Below are positions 22,001 through 32,416 of a stretch of 64,000 nt of DNA, piece by piece. The notes beneath the pieces are model-generated. The model ran no database searches. It was not told where the DNA came from and worked only from the letters and a program-made list of their open reading frames with translations. The DNA comes from Perkinsus marinus ATCC 50983 (Eukaryota; Perkinsozoa; Perkinsida; Perkinsidae), in the NCBI RefSeq assembly GCF_000006405.1, contig NW_003214849.1, positions 78,242-142,241 on the forward strand, written 5' to 3'. Position 1 is the first letter of the stretch. Each line of letters opens with the position of its first letter. A program made the position numbers and the translations under genes.

Positions 22001-24681
22001 ATATCGTACTCTTACAGTACGTTGGCGACGGCATCTTTTGGCTCAGCAGCATCGATGACGGACAGCAGGTAGAACCTTTCGTGCAATTCCTGCGTCGGCT
22101 TATCATACCCTTAAACACATGCGGTCATTTGGTACGAGGGCTAGCAAGTCGGCTGGTGCCAACCATGCAAAGGAGTGGGTTGGCAACAGTCGAAGCCGAA
22201 ACTGCTGCGGTGTGGGCCACACCGTGTGGCAAGGGGTCGCCGAGGTGTTCCGCCGAGGCTGTACTAACGAGTTCGTCAGAGTCGCGTACGAAGCCTAGTC
22301 GAAGAACATGGCATTACTGTCTGCATCGCATGACCTAGGGGTATGCCGCCTGGTAAGAGGTATGAGAGGTATCTCACGTAGTTGCGGTTGGGGAAAATCG
22401 ATTCGAAATTTGAATGGCGTGCGGCTTTGCGAGCGCTAAGGAAACATCACGTCACGTCGCGTGATGTATGTCGCCGTGCTGCGGATTTAGCTGGAGATTG
22501 AGAAGGTGTATAACTAACTGCGACTTATGTCACACGATTCGTGTGCGGGGTCGACCGTGAGGGTGTACCGTATCGATTAGTAGCTGTTGAGTTACTCAAC
22601 TTGAGTAGCATATGCCAGTGGGATGATGCTACTGCAACTTATGCTACCATGATTCCGATCCGGGGGTGTTGTTCGTTGTTCAGTTTATCGTTGGGAACTC
22701 CTAGTAGCATTCGTGTTAGCAGCTCTTACTGTTGCAGATGGTGCGAAGGTTGTGAACAACATGAAACGGATATCTATTGATGATATCGTCGATGATGAGG
22801 ACGAGGTCGAAGCGGTGCAACGTATGGGAACCGAAAACTGTGTGGTCATTGCGATGTAAGCAGACCGGCTTCGCCGATGCGTACCATATCCACGTACATT
22901 GCTGTATGCTATGGTGGACCATTCCCGTAGCACTACGTGTGTAGGTTGTTGTCTGTGAAGAAGAGCAAATTGGTGAGCATCCAAGAATTCATGGGGAGTG
23001 CAAACAGTGCTGGAGGCACACGCAGGGGTCGGACTGAAAAAACCTATGAACGATGTCTCCTTTTCGGGTAGTGCTCTGAGCCGTGTCAGGCTTTGTCGTA
23101 TTTCTGCTCTGAGAATACGATACTTTTCAGTGATATCGGTTCAGCTCGATGTTTTATGATACTGGCACAGAAATACCAGACACGGCATTTGCTTCCGCTA
23201 CACAGTAAAGTAATGACTCACCAAAGTAACGTCTATTGAATCTGTGCCATTCTTTTCAGGTCCGAGTTGGAGATTTTGCCGCTGTCTGCGAACCTCGTTT
23301 CCCTGATAGAGAGTTTCTCTGTGGAACAGCAACCCCAGTTTTCGTTACGGACACGAGGCTCATGCGAGTACGAGCTTCTCCGTTACCGGTGGCCATCAGA
23401 GAAGTACGACACGTTTGCTATACCTGACTTGCAGTTCGCGTGGGTTATAGGTACCCGATAACTCAAGTTTTGCTCACTTTTGTGTGAGTGGAAAGATCGA
23501 ATTATCGAACGTTTCATGGCCATTATGTTGCGGTATTACACGAAATCAAGAAGATGGAGGCTCAAACGGGTGAAGAGTGAGGAATGTTCTGTCTTGATTA
23601 ATCCGGAGCGTTTAGAAACTTCCCCGTTCGCCCCGACGAGTCTCGTTTCCTTTCTATCATTTGCGAGCGCCCTGACGGGAAACCGCTAGCAGTGTCCCAC
23701 CGTCGATATCCATTTGGTCTGCGATCGACTCCCTTTTGGTGGAGCCCATATGGAGGAAGCCGTTTGAGAATTTATCGCTGACTGACCAGGGATTACTGCT
23801 CAGCTCAGATCATTCATGTGGATGATCTGACCATATTTGCTCCTCGCCGATTGTTGAGTTTGCTGGACGGGATTCACTCCCTCTTGGCACTGCTGAGTTG
23901 GCAGTAACGCTCGGATTTCCCTTGAGTTCCCCGAAGATGCTGATAAGGAATTTTGTTGATCTATGCGAGCTGTCGAGCTAGTTTGGACTACTATTCAGAA
24001 ATTCTGAATCAGAATTCTTATTCTCAGTTATTACTAAGTACAGTCATGAGTCCTCATCCATCAGCGTCTGTAGGTGTCCCGGATCTGAAAGCCTCTATCA
24101 TACTAAAAGATATAGAAGGAGTGTTGGACTCAGGAATCTGCACACTAAGAACCGCTCGGAAATGCAAGAAGGCTATACCGCGATGCTATAGCTCTGCTCC
24201 GAGGATCTCGCTCCTACTACGGCAGTTTGCTCGATTTCTATCCGATTTGTCAGTGCCAGGCTGGCACTGCCAGCATCTTATCGCGTAGAACATGTTTCAG
24301 GAGAGTGCAATACGGCTGCTGACATTTTGAGTCGTAACTTTCATTCGGAATCCGAGTTTCGGATGAGATTCCACTATCCTGGAAGAGTCAAGATATCTGC
24401 AAGTATTTGGAGATACTCGACCCATCATCATAGTCACTCCCTCTCTCGCGCAACTATGTTGAGTAAGCGTCTGGTCATCAGACATCTTTGTGTTGCCATC
24501 CCCATTACCCTCGCTTCACATAGTTTTAAACTACTACAGCATCTCCAGATCAAATAAATTTTTTACCGACAAATTTAATTTTTCACCCATTTGGTTAATG
24601 TTTTACCTTTCGAGTTCACATCGTCATCGTCATATTATTAAATCATAATACATTTATTCAGAGCTCAAATTTATTATATAA

Positions 24682-25305
24682 ATGGCCGATCATATTAACG
24701 GCAGCAGAAACAGCGCTGGAACTCTGGTTGTATTGGACTTACCTTGCGAGTCCTATATTAAAGCTGATGATCAACGAGGAATGCCTCCATCTTCATCTTT
24801 ACAGCCACTATCGCCTCTTCGTGCTTCTTCCACATCAACTACCACCACTGGAGTAGATGAGGAACCTCCACTATTTGCAAGAACAACAACAAAGCCGAGT
24901 CCCGCTTACGACAACCTCAACCAAACGCTCCAGTACTTGACTAGTGTTCTAACCTCGGATACTCCGAATAACAACAACAACAGTCAACAGCGAGGGTTGA
25001 CCAATATGATGGGAGGATTTTCCAACGACCTGTCAGTGTCACCATTCGTGCGACAGGCCAATGATCATGATGAAGCGTTCCCAGTGTTGACTGGGCCTAG
25101 TGAACCCCATCCTACTTGGGTTTCCCCTTTTTTCAGTACTAACGGTCTACCACCAACGCAACCTACGGTCGTAACGCCATCGGCTGCTTCTAGTGATGTT
25201 AATAGAGTTACTGTGCCTGATCAAGCGGGGTGCTTAGGAGGTTTATTGGAGGATTTAGCGAGACTTAATAGTTCGCCAGTGGTTGAAACGTTCACAAAAT
25301 GGTGA
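24682..25305 (+). CDS. Low-complexity hypothetical protein
   Basis: Starts ATG at 24682 and stops TGA at 25303-25305 (207 residues). It is rich in Ser, Thr, Pro and Asn, with runs STSTTTTG and TPNNNNN, and has two short hydrophobic patches near residues 13-22 and 185-195 (GCLGGLLEDLARL). No domain is recognised. Composition is that of a disordered regulatory protein. An assembly gap starts 40 bp downstream, and GTGACG or GTAAGA sites after residue 206 could be splice donors, so the C-terminus may be incomplete. Confidence 0.55.
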   Translation: MADHINGSRNSAGTLVVLDLPCESYIKADDQRGMPPSSSLQPLSPLRASSTSTTTTGVDEEPPLFARTTTKPSPAYDNLNQTLQYLTSVLTSDTPNNNNNSQQRGLTNMMGGFSNDLSVSPFVRQANDHDEAFPVLTGPSEPHPTWVSPFFSTNGLPPTQPTVVTPSAASSDVNRVTVPDQAGCLGGLLEDLARLNSSPVVETFTKW

Positions 25306-25345
25306 CGATGAATTCCACTCGTAAGAAGGAGTATTTGGCTCCTCC

Positions 25346-25445
25346 NNNNNNNNNNNNNNNNNNNNNNNNNNNNNNNNNNNNNNNNNNNNNNNNNNNNNNN
25401 NNNNNNNNNNNNNNNNNNNNNNNNNNNNNNNNNNNNNNNNNNNNN
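25346..25445. other. Assembly gap (100 N)
   Basis: Exactly 100 undetermined bases between the low-complexity gene and the dehydrogenase gene. Confidence 0.95.
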
Positions 25446-25911
25446 TCGAGGCTATTGTATTAATATCCGTACTATGCCATTTGCAACGATCCCTTTTTTC
25501 TCGAGGTCAACTGTGCTCAGCAAGCGTTGCCGAGCACAGTAATGTTTATAGTTGACTAGCTGCAACTACCTTTATATAAGATGAATATAACCACAAGTTC
25601 TGTGCTCATCAATTAACGCATTAGTTTGGGGGAGGTGATGCTCTTGGGTAATTATTGTGATTTGACATTTGTGAATATTTACGCCTCGAATTTCCCAAAT
25701 AACAGGAAGAACTTGTTCGCGTTTATATTCCAGTCGGAGTACGCGCATGTTAGCGTGGAGCGTGGAGGATCTTATCGCTAGGATGACATGTTCGCTCTAG
25801 AGCCTTGCAAATTCAACAGTAGGCTTACTGAACTTTGCTATTGGAGGTCTATTACTCCCTTGCCGAGCTTATTACGTGCTTCAAGGAAAAGAGTATAGTA
25901 CGGTTCCGAGC

Positions 25912-28630
25912 ATGACTTCATGTTCACGTCTAACCTCACCGAATCTAACAGGGAGAGTGGCCTTAGTGACAGGGTCCAGTAGAGGGATTGGCAGAGAGTG
26001 CGCTTTAGCACTGGCGAGGTAAGCATGTTATCATGGGGCCAACAGTCGCCCCAAGAAGTGAGAGCGTTGCTGCTCTGTGGAGTAGTGCGTTGATCGCTTT
26101 TGGAAACATCTGGGTTCCTTCGGAAACTATCCTTATATGGCTGAATATTGAATGGGCTCCTGAGCCCCGATGCAGCGTTGGACCTATCCTTCAGATGTGG
26201 AGCCAAGGTCGTTGTTGCTGCAAAAACTGTGGAACCGACGCCTACTCTGCCTGGTGAGTAGGGCCCTTGAATGGTAGTCGTGACGGACGGTGCGAGAAAC
26301 GCTACTCCTCGGGCAATTCAGTTGAGACTGTTTATTTGCGTTCAATTGTGAAGAATTCCTTTTTCATGTCTGAAATTTCCAGGATTGGTATACAGACAAC
26401 AGTTCAGTACTCTGCCAGGAAGCTCTCCCGGAAATGATGTCCTGGTCAGCGTAATTGATTCCCATTAACATAAGATCGTCCGCCCTATTCGTAATATAGA
26501 TATTCTATTTGGAGCCCATCGCCGGAGTGTTTATTACACTCGCTATTATGCCGCACTCGCGTTAACCCAAATTTTTGACTAGCATCCTTGATTGTGCACG
26601 GGAACTATTAGTCCGTAGGCATAGTGGCCCCTATATGTTATAGTCCTCCGTGGGCATAGTGGCCCCTATATGTTATAGTCCTCCGTGGGCATAGTGGCCC
26701 CTATATGTTATAGTCCTCCGTGGGCATAGTGGCCCCTATATGTTATAGTCCTCCGTGGGCATAGTGGCCCCTATATGTTATAGTCCTCCGTAGGCATAGT
26801 GGCCCCTATATGTTATAGTCCTCCGTGGGCATAGTGGCCCCTATATGTTATAGTCCTCCTTCTCCCCTTTCATAGTAGTTGTCCTCCCCCCTGTCTTGCG
26901 CGTCATTGCTTTCCATCGTAGTATTGGTAGTGGCGGTGGTGGTTGTAGGAGGTTTGAATGGTACTAATATTCTCCTTTGGGCTTACGACCTTCTCTAGGA
27001 TTAACACACACATTGACCGAGTTCATGCATGGGGGGTGTCATAAGACTCTTACTACTCAAGGTACAATATATACTGTTGCTCGGGAGATCGAGGAAGCTG
27101 GGGGAGTCGCTTTGCCGCTTCAACTAGATCTAAGGGATGCTGAGTCCTGCGAGAAGTGTGTGGCTGCCGTCATTGCCAAGTTCGGACGGATAGATATTCT
27201 CATTAACAACGCCAGTGCGATGTGGTGGCATTCTATGGAACAGACTCCCATAAAGAAGTAGTAGGCGGATAATGATACTTGTTCAAGAGTCACTGTCGTG
27301 CTTTTTCGACTTGTGTATCCAACCGATGGAGAGAATGTTTGCCAAAATCTCGGTCTGGGAACCTAGTCTCAGAAAGACTTAGCTTCCTAGAGATCTCGCC
27401 CACTTTCTTGATTTTGTTACAAATTCTTGATATCTCTACATGTATGGACACGTTCAAACTGAATTCTGTCGCCATTGGCTTCACCTCGGACGATTGTAGT
27501 CTACTTTTGAGGCTGCAATTTGTAGCCTCTATAGTGCACATTTCTCGTAGGTTTGATCTGATAACTTCGATCAACAGTAGAGGAAGCTTCATAATGACTA
27601 AGCTATGTCTACCACATATGAAAAAGAACAACTATGGTAGAGTCATCAACATGTCCCCTCCTATCAGCACTCACTTTATGAGGTCAGTAAAGGGATGGGT
27701 GTCGGAATGGTATGAAGGGAGGTCTATTGTTATGTGGAATTGCTCCCAGCGGATGGGCTCGCCAGCGCGATGGTGCTCTCGGAGATTGGAACTCGCCCTG
27801 TGATTTTCCTGATCTCAAGTTACCGTGGTTTGACGGCATATAACATAAGCAAGTTCGGTATGACAATGTCGGCTATGGGAGCAGCCGCAGAGGGACAGGG
27901 ACATAATGTCACAGGTAAGATGCAACACGGGGCTCGTCTAGTTAGCCGTATCATTATCATCATCTTCAAGCGCGGTTGATTTCTGGGCTGTACTCCATCG
28001 ACTGTATTTATGATGGTTTTTGTCATTGTGCACATACGAAAGAAATCTTCATGCCATCCTACGGAACATTTTAATCGAGTCGTCAGACGCGAGAGGTTAT
28101 GTTTATATGCTCTGAAGTTCCAAACCAAAATCGACGCAGACGAACCCAAGGGCGATAGTCAGTACAATAGTGATCAAGGTTTCACTCGTTGTGGCGAATC
28201 CCCGTATCTTCCTTTTTGGAAGCTCGCAAATTATCCCGGTTGTTTGATAGGGAACTGTCTGTGGCCTGCAACGGTCGTGGAGTCGCAAGCCGCAACAAAT
28301 TTTGAATTGGGAAGTAAAGACGATTGGAGGAAATCCACCATTCTAGCGGATTGCGTGAGTCCAATCATTGAAATTTTCATCTATCTTCCGATCACGTACG
28401 CGAGCGGGTTTCGAGTTCTCACAGCAGTATGCCTTCTCGCCCATCTTGATTCCCTCCGAAGCTCGGAATCCCAATAACTCTAGGTACTCTGCATCGTCAA
28501 TGATCCCGAACTTACAGGGGAAATGCTGATCGACGATGAGTATTTGAGGAGCTCCAGAGTTGGTCTTACGCAGGAGGACCTTGTGATCTATCGGAAGAAC
28601 CCTGCTGTTGAGCCTGTAAGATCGATTTAG
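25912..28630 (+). CDS. HSDL2-like short-chain dehydrogenase/reductase, seven exons
   Basis: Exons: 25912-26018, 26195-26253, 27062-27257, 27551-27682, 27820-27914, 28251-28354, 28484-28630. Phases close to 279 residues. It has the Rossmann cofactor motif TGSSRGIG, the HSDL2-type strand VVVAAKTVEPTPTLPGTIYT, NNASA, the serine region INMSPPIS, and the catalytic YNISK. The tail DPELTGEMLIDDEYL ends at a stop at 28630. HSDL2 proteins are peroxisomal or mitochondrial SDRs of uncertain substrate. Many carry a C-terminal SCP2 domain; this one does not, and no clear peroxisomal targeting signal is seen. Intron 2 contains a 35-bp tandem repeat. NAD(P) dependence is inferred from family. Confidence 0.88.
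26613..26858 (+). repeat. 35-bp tandem repeat, seven copies, in the dehydrogenase intron 2
   Basis: Unit contains GGGCATAGTGGCCCCTATAT and GTTATAGTCCTCC. Copies differ only at one G/A position near the start, so the array is young. Confidence 0.95.
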
Positions 28631-28897
28631 TCGTTCAATCAATTCCACATCCTCACTGCAGCGAAGACATCTGGCCGAGGCAGCCCAGAAAGGCAAGAGT
28701 TTCGGCGAACGTGTTAGCCGAGGTGACATCCGTCAAGTTGCAGTTGATAAGATGAGATCCATGATATAGCCAAGCCGTTCGCGTTAAGACAGTTTTTATT
28801 TCCTCTATACATTATGCATTATAGATCCGGGCTATAATACTATCATACCCTACTCGTCACTCTGATGTATCGTTCAAGGTTTATATATATAACATCC

Positions 28898-29587
28898 TCA
28901 TTCAATCTTTTTCTCGAGGTCCTCCACTGGTTGCGTTGTCGTTCGACAATCATCGTGCGGGAGTCTCTTGAATTCGACGTTCAGTTTCCCACCATGATGG
29001 TAGATGAAAGACGAATATGGTAGTATCATCCCCAGATGCTCGAGAGTCACACACTGCGAAACGCGAGGGGAAAGTACTTGCACTTACCACCGAAACAAGC
29101 ATCCCATAAAAACAAGAGCAAAAGCCTTCTGCCGGAGTTGAACCGACGACCTCCCGCTTACTAAGCGGGTGCTCTACCAACTAAGCTAAGAAGGCTTACA
29201 TTAATTCAAAATCCGTTCTGGGCCAGAAAATTCCTTACAACGAATTCGATTGGTGATACATCAGTGATGTAACATCACCATGAATGTGACCTCTTCCAGA
29301 TCGTACAAGTCCGTCCACCCCGAGTCGAGTCAACCAGAACTCTCGTGATGAATTGACAATAACCCAAAGTCGTATCTATGATTCAGTGAAGGGTGGTGTT
29401 TCGGTTGAATAGTAGCATAAAAACAACAGAAGCAAACAAACAATCCGGTTACAGCCACTCTATAAAACTCGAGCAATTCATCGTCGTTTTCCGAGCAATA
29501 CCTGATAAGACGGTTAATCAGTACAATTGAAAAGAGGCCCCAACGAATGTACTGCAGTAGACGACTTAGCCGTAAACAAAGAGACAT
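28898..29587 (-). CDS. Small membrane protein, two exons, unrecognised
   Basis: Exon 1 29335-29587 starts ATG directly after an in-frame TGA. It encodes two hydrophobic segments (RWGLFSIVLINRLI; VAVTGLFVCFCCFYATI) and ends in phase 1 at a GTTGAC donor. Exon 2 28898-29076 starts in the matching phase and ends GGKLNVEFKRLPHDD, EDLEKKIE, stop; 143 residues in all. The intron holds a complete tRNA-Thr gene on the same strand. The donor is weak, so the join is less certain than the exons. Confidence 0.45.
29123..29195 (-). tRNA. tRNA-Thr (AGT anticodon)
   Basis: A full cloverleaf can be drawn: acceptor GCCTTCT with AGAAGGC, D arm GCTTAGTTGGTAGAGC, anticodon stem CCCGC/GCGGG around TTAGTAA, T arm GTCGG-TTCAACT-CCGGC. 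Discriminator T. TTTTGCTCTTGTTTTT follows and gives a Pol III terminator. Both internal promoter boxes are good. It appears to lie within an intron of the small membrane protein gene. Confidence 0.93.
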
Positions 29588-30776
29588 TCAAAACGCTGAG
29601 ATGATCATAGGAGATTTTACATCCTTTGCTTCATTAATCTTGGAAGCTATGTAAGTACTTCCACCTCGATCGGGATGGTTGGAAAGCAATAGTTGTCGGT
29701 GATGCTGAGTAAGAAGACAAAAAAGTAGACGTCTCTTTGAAGAGGCGACTTACCTTTTGAATATTATCTCTGCTGAGCTGAGTCTGCCCCAAATTGAGAA
29801 TCTTGCGGGCTTCCGACTATACAAGAAAAGAGGAAAATTCATAGAATGGTGGTCAGTATTCACTCGCGTTAGAGCGACCGAGACAGTGTTGTAATTAATA
29901 AAATATCATGTAAATGTCGCGGAATCTAAACGACTCAAACTACCCATTACGCTCGATAAAGGCTTATCGATATGGAAAGTATATGCATGAGAGTTCAAAT
30001 ATGAGCTTCGCAATAGAATGTTCTGTAGTCATTGGCATACTACTTGTGATAACTCAATGGATTATACGTCGGCGAATACTTGTGAGAGTACTTCGAATTG
30101 GATAAGAATTCGTGATAGAGCTCTCCAACACAATATGCTTATCTACGATTTACCGGACCGTCGCAGGAATGTCACGAAACGACTTAAAAAGAGCTGACGA
30201 GAATTTTCTTTTACTACCAACAGAGGAATTCCAACGGGAAATTCATCCCAAATCGAAGGGAAATATTAATTGATAAATATTGGATTATTTGACTCATCGA
30301 TCACTAGTGAATATTTACATCATATTCACTTAGCATCGTCATAGCAGATGTATACTGCAACATGCTAAGAAGCAGGCCTCTACGAGAGCGATATTTTCCA
30401 AGGCGGAAAAAAGGAGCACGTTATCGTCTACTACTACCAATAAACTTTATCACATATTTGATGGTTCACCCCTGTAGTTGACAATGCACATATTTTCCCC
30501 ACCGAAGAAATACTATATACTTATTAAGATTGTAGTTTCACCAGTGATGTGAAAAACACATTTCACATTTCACTTCGCGTAAAACGCGTGAAACTCCATG
30601 ATATTACTCGTGACATAGTTTGTTCGAATCCTTCAAGCCCCCTCATGTTAGATAATTGAAACAACCTCGATATCCTCGGCATGCTCATACCAGCTGCACT
30701 GGCGAATCGTATACCTGTTAGGATCAACTATCGAAATGACGTCAACCCAGAGTTTGATAACAACAATAGGGAAAAC

Positions 30777-30968
30777 AGTGTTGGAATATATGTTCGGTTT
30801 CCTCAGCTGCTGAGCTCAGGAGTTTCCTCACCAATAATAGGAGTTCGCATACGGATTCACGTAAAATTGTAGAGAAACCAATAAGAATTCCCTCAAGTTT
30901 CCTCAGAATTTCCATATCGGCACCTACACATGTAGTTGACCATTTGCATATTTTTCCGCACTGGGGAG
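30777..30968 (+). mobile_element. CAGTGT-end element
   Basis: Nearly complete: AACAGTGTTGGAATATATG, TCAGCTGCTGAGCTCAGGAG (a three-base duplication), ACACATGTAGTTGACCATTT and TTTTTCCGCACTG. Confidence 0.85.
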
Positions 30969-31194
30969 AAAATAATGTTACTAATGTGATTATAACATTT
31001 ACATGGGAAACTGTTCGAAATTATACGGAAAATTCAAAATGAACACTATACATTTCTGGACGATTACCTGTATGGAAACAGGACGCTACGATAATCGATT
31101 TTACATTAATTGTATCAGATAAAATATGCAATACTATTTGTACTAGTAAATTCGGGTACTTTATCACTTTAGTTAGAGTGTTACTCGCATATTA

Positions 31195-31385
31195 CAATAG
31201 TACAAATATACCTTCGCTTTCCTCAACTGTTTTCTCACTAATTATGGAGATTCACATATGAATTCGAGTAGAAGTGTTCGGAAACCAAGAAGGACTTCCA
31301 AAAATTTCCTCCCAGAATTTTCATATTGTCATCATCACCAACACATGTAGTTGACAACCATATGCATATTTTCCTAAACTGTGCA
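31195..31385 (+). mobile_element. CAGTGT-end element
   Basis: Left end diverged. Contains GAATTCGAGTAGAAGTGTTC, ACACATGTAGTTGACAACCA and TTTTCCTAAACTG. Confidence 0.7.
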
Positions 31386-31565
31386 GATGCGAACGAATTA
31401 ATTATAATTTTAATTAACTACTAATTCGAATGCATTTTACGGATAAAAACTCCATCGTTTTCAAAATGCGTTCGGCAAAAATTTTTCGGCATTTTTTTCC
31501 TTTTTCCGCAAAATTTTTCCATAATCTCATACCACACCTCCAGAGTATCTCCCAGTGCATATTAC

Positions 31566-31689
31566 CTTGTCGTACGGCCAATGCTCCAACTCCTACTCCG
31601 AATAATAAGGGTAGCATTATATTTCGCGAGGAATATAAATCGATTACTGCGGCGCGCGCGACTCGTAGAAAGGCTGTTCTACGTACCAC
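31566..31689 (-). CDS. First exon of a small hydrophobic protein (probable)
   Basis: ATG at 31689, then MVRRTAFLRVARAA and a membrane segment IMLPLLFGVGVGALAV, ending at a GTAATA donor in phase 1. The basic start followed by one membrane span resembles small mitochondrial proteins, but this is only compositional. I did not find the next exon. Confidence 0.35.
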
Positions 31690-32416
31690 ACTGGAATACG
31701 AGACAGCCTTGTGGATAGCTTCGAAAAATTCAATAGGTTGCTTGAGCCCGCGCTATTTGCAACATCTAGGCTTTATTACAGAGGGCCTCAGTATATCTGT
31801 GTAGGATAGGACTGTGCTCACATAATGGTTCCCGAACGTAATCGATTATCTGGGCGAGCGCTATTTGTAACACGTAATTGGTATCTTGAGTAACGGTTAC
31901 TCTTGTAGTGGAGAATGAGGAAATGTATATTCCTTTTATTTAATCGTAAGCGCATTGTGTTGTCCTAGTAGTGGTGGTGAATCTGTATTACTCGCCTAGT
32001 GTAATTTATGGGTATTGAATGTATTCGTATTCTGATTACATCCCTTCATGTAGTAGTACTTATGCATAGATTTTCACAAAGCATTTGTTCATACATCGTT
32101 ATCGATAGTTCTTACTAGGTAACAGAGGGTCTCGTCTCACCATCACAATTTCTCAGATTAACCTTAGACTGTGTATACAGATGAAAACCTCTTCCTAGAT
32201 AGTCCACACTATATCTAGGAGATGTCTGAGTAAATCTGAACATGAGCATTGCAAGTGTACTGCATTCAAGGGTCGGTGAATCTTAGCGCACAGGGAAGAT
32301 TTATATAATATCAGTTGTGATTGTTTGTTCTCTTTTTATTGCTATTGCTACAGCGGTGTAGCTACTGAGTGTACGTTAGCAGGGTATAGGTAGTAGTAAT
32401 AGTGAATTTGCAAAGG

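Larger units (their letters stand above)
20418..24350 (+). pseudogene. Decayed LTR-type retrotransposon (gag-like, reverse transcriptase, RNase H traces)
   Basis: The reading frame is broken repeatedly. Recognisable pieces are: a possible capsid region near 20790-20940; an ORF at 21568-21975 (MTSTSGSPRIES, basic KKRRFSF); a reverse transcriptase core near 23635-23760 with YPFGLRSTPFWWS; the catalytic IIHVDDLTIFAP near 23800-23850; and the RNase H-region tail VEHVSGECNTAADILSR near 24285-24335. Frames shift and stop codons separate these blocks. The motif order matches Ty3-like or BEL-like elements, but I cannot decide the clade. A repeat at 21275-21480 that also occurs inverted at 4110-4290 may be an LTR remnant. 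Confidence 0.65.
29600..31560. other. Intergenic stretch
   Basis: Holds a short MITE remnant at 30530-30600 and two CAGTGT-type elements (30777-30968, 31195-31385). I find no gene. Confidence 0.4.

Noticed and set aside
28343-28729. 128-codon minus-strand ORF
   Set aside because: It overlaps the last exon and intron of the dehydrogenase, whose conserved residues fix the plus strand.
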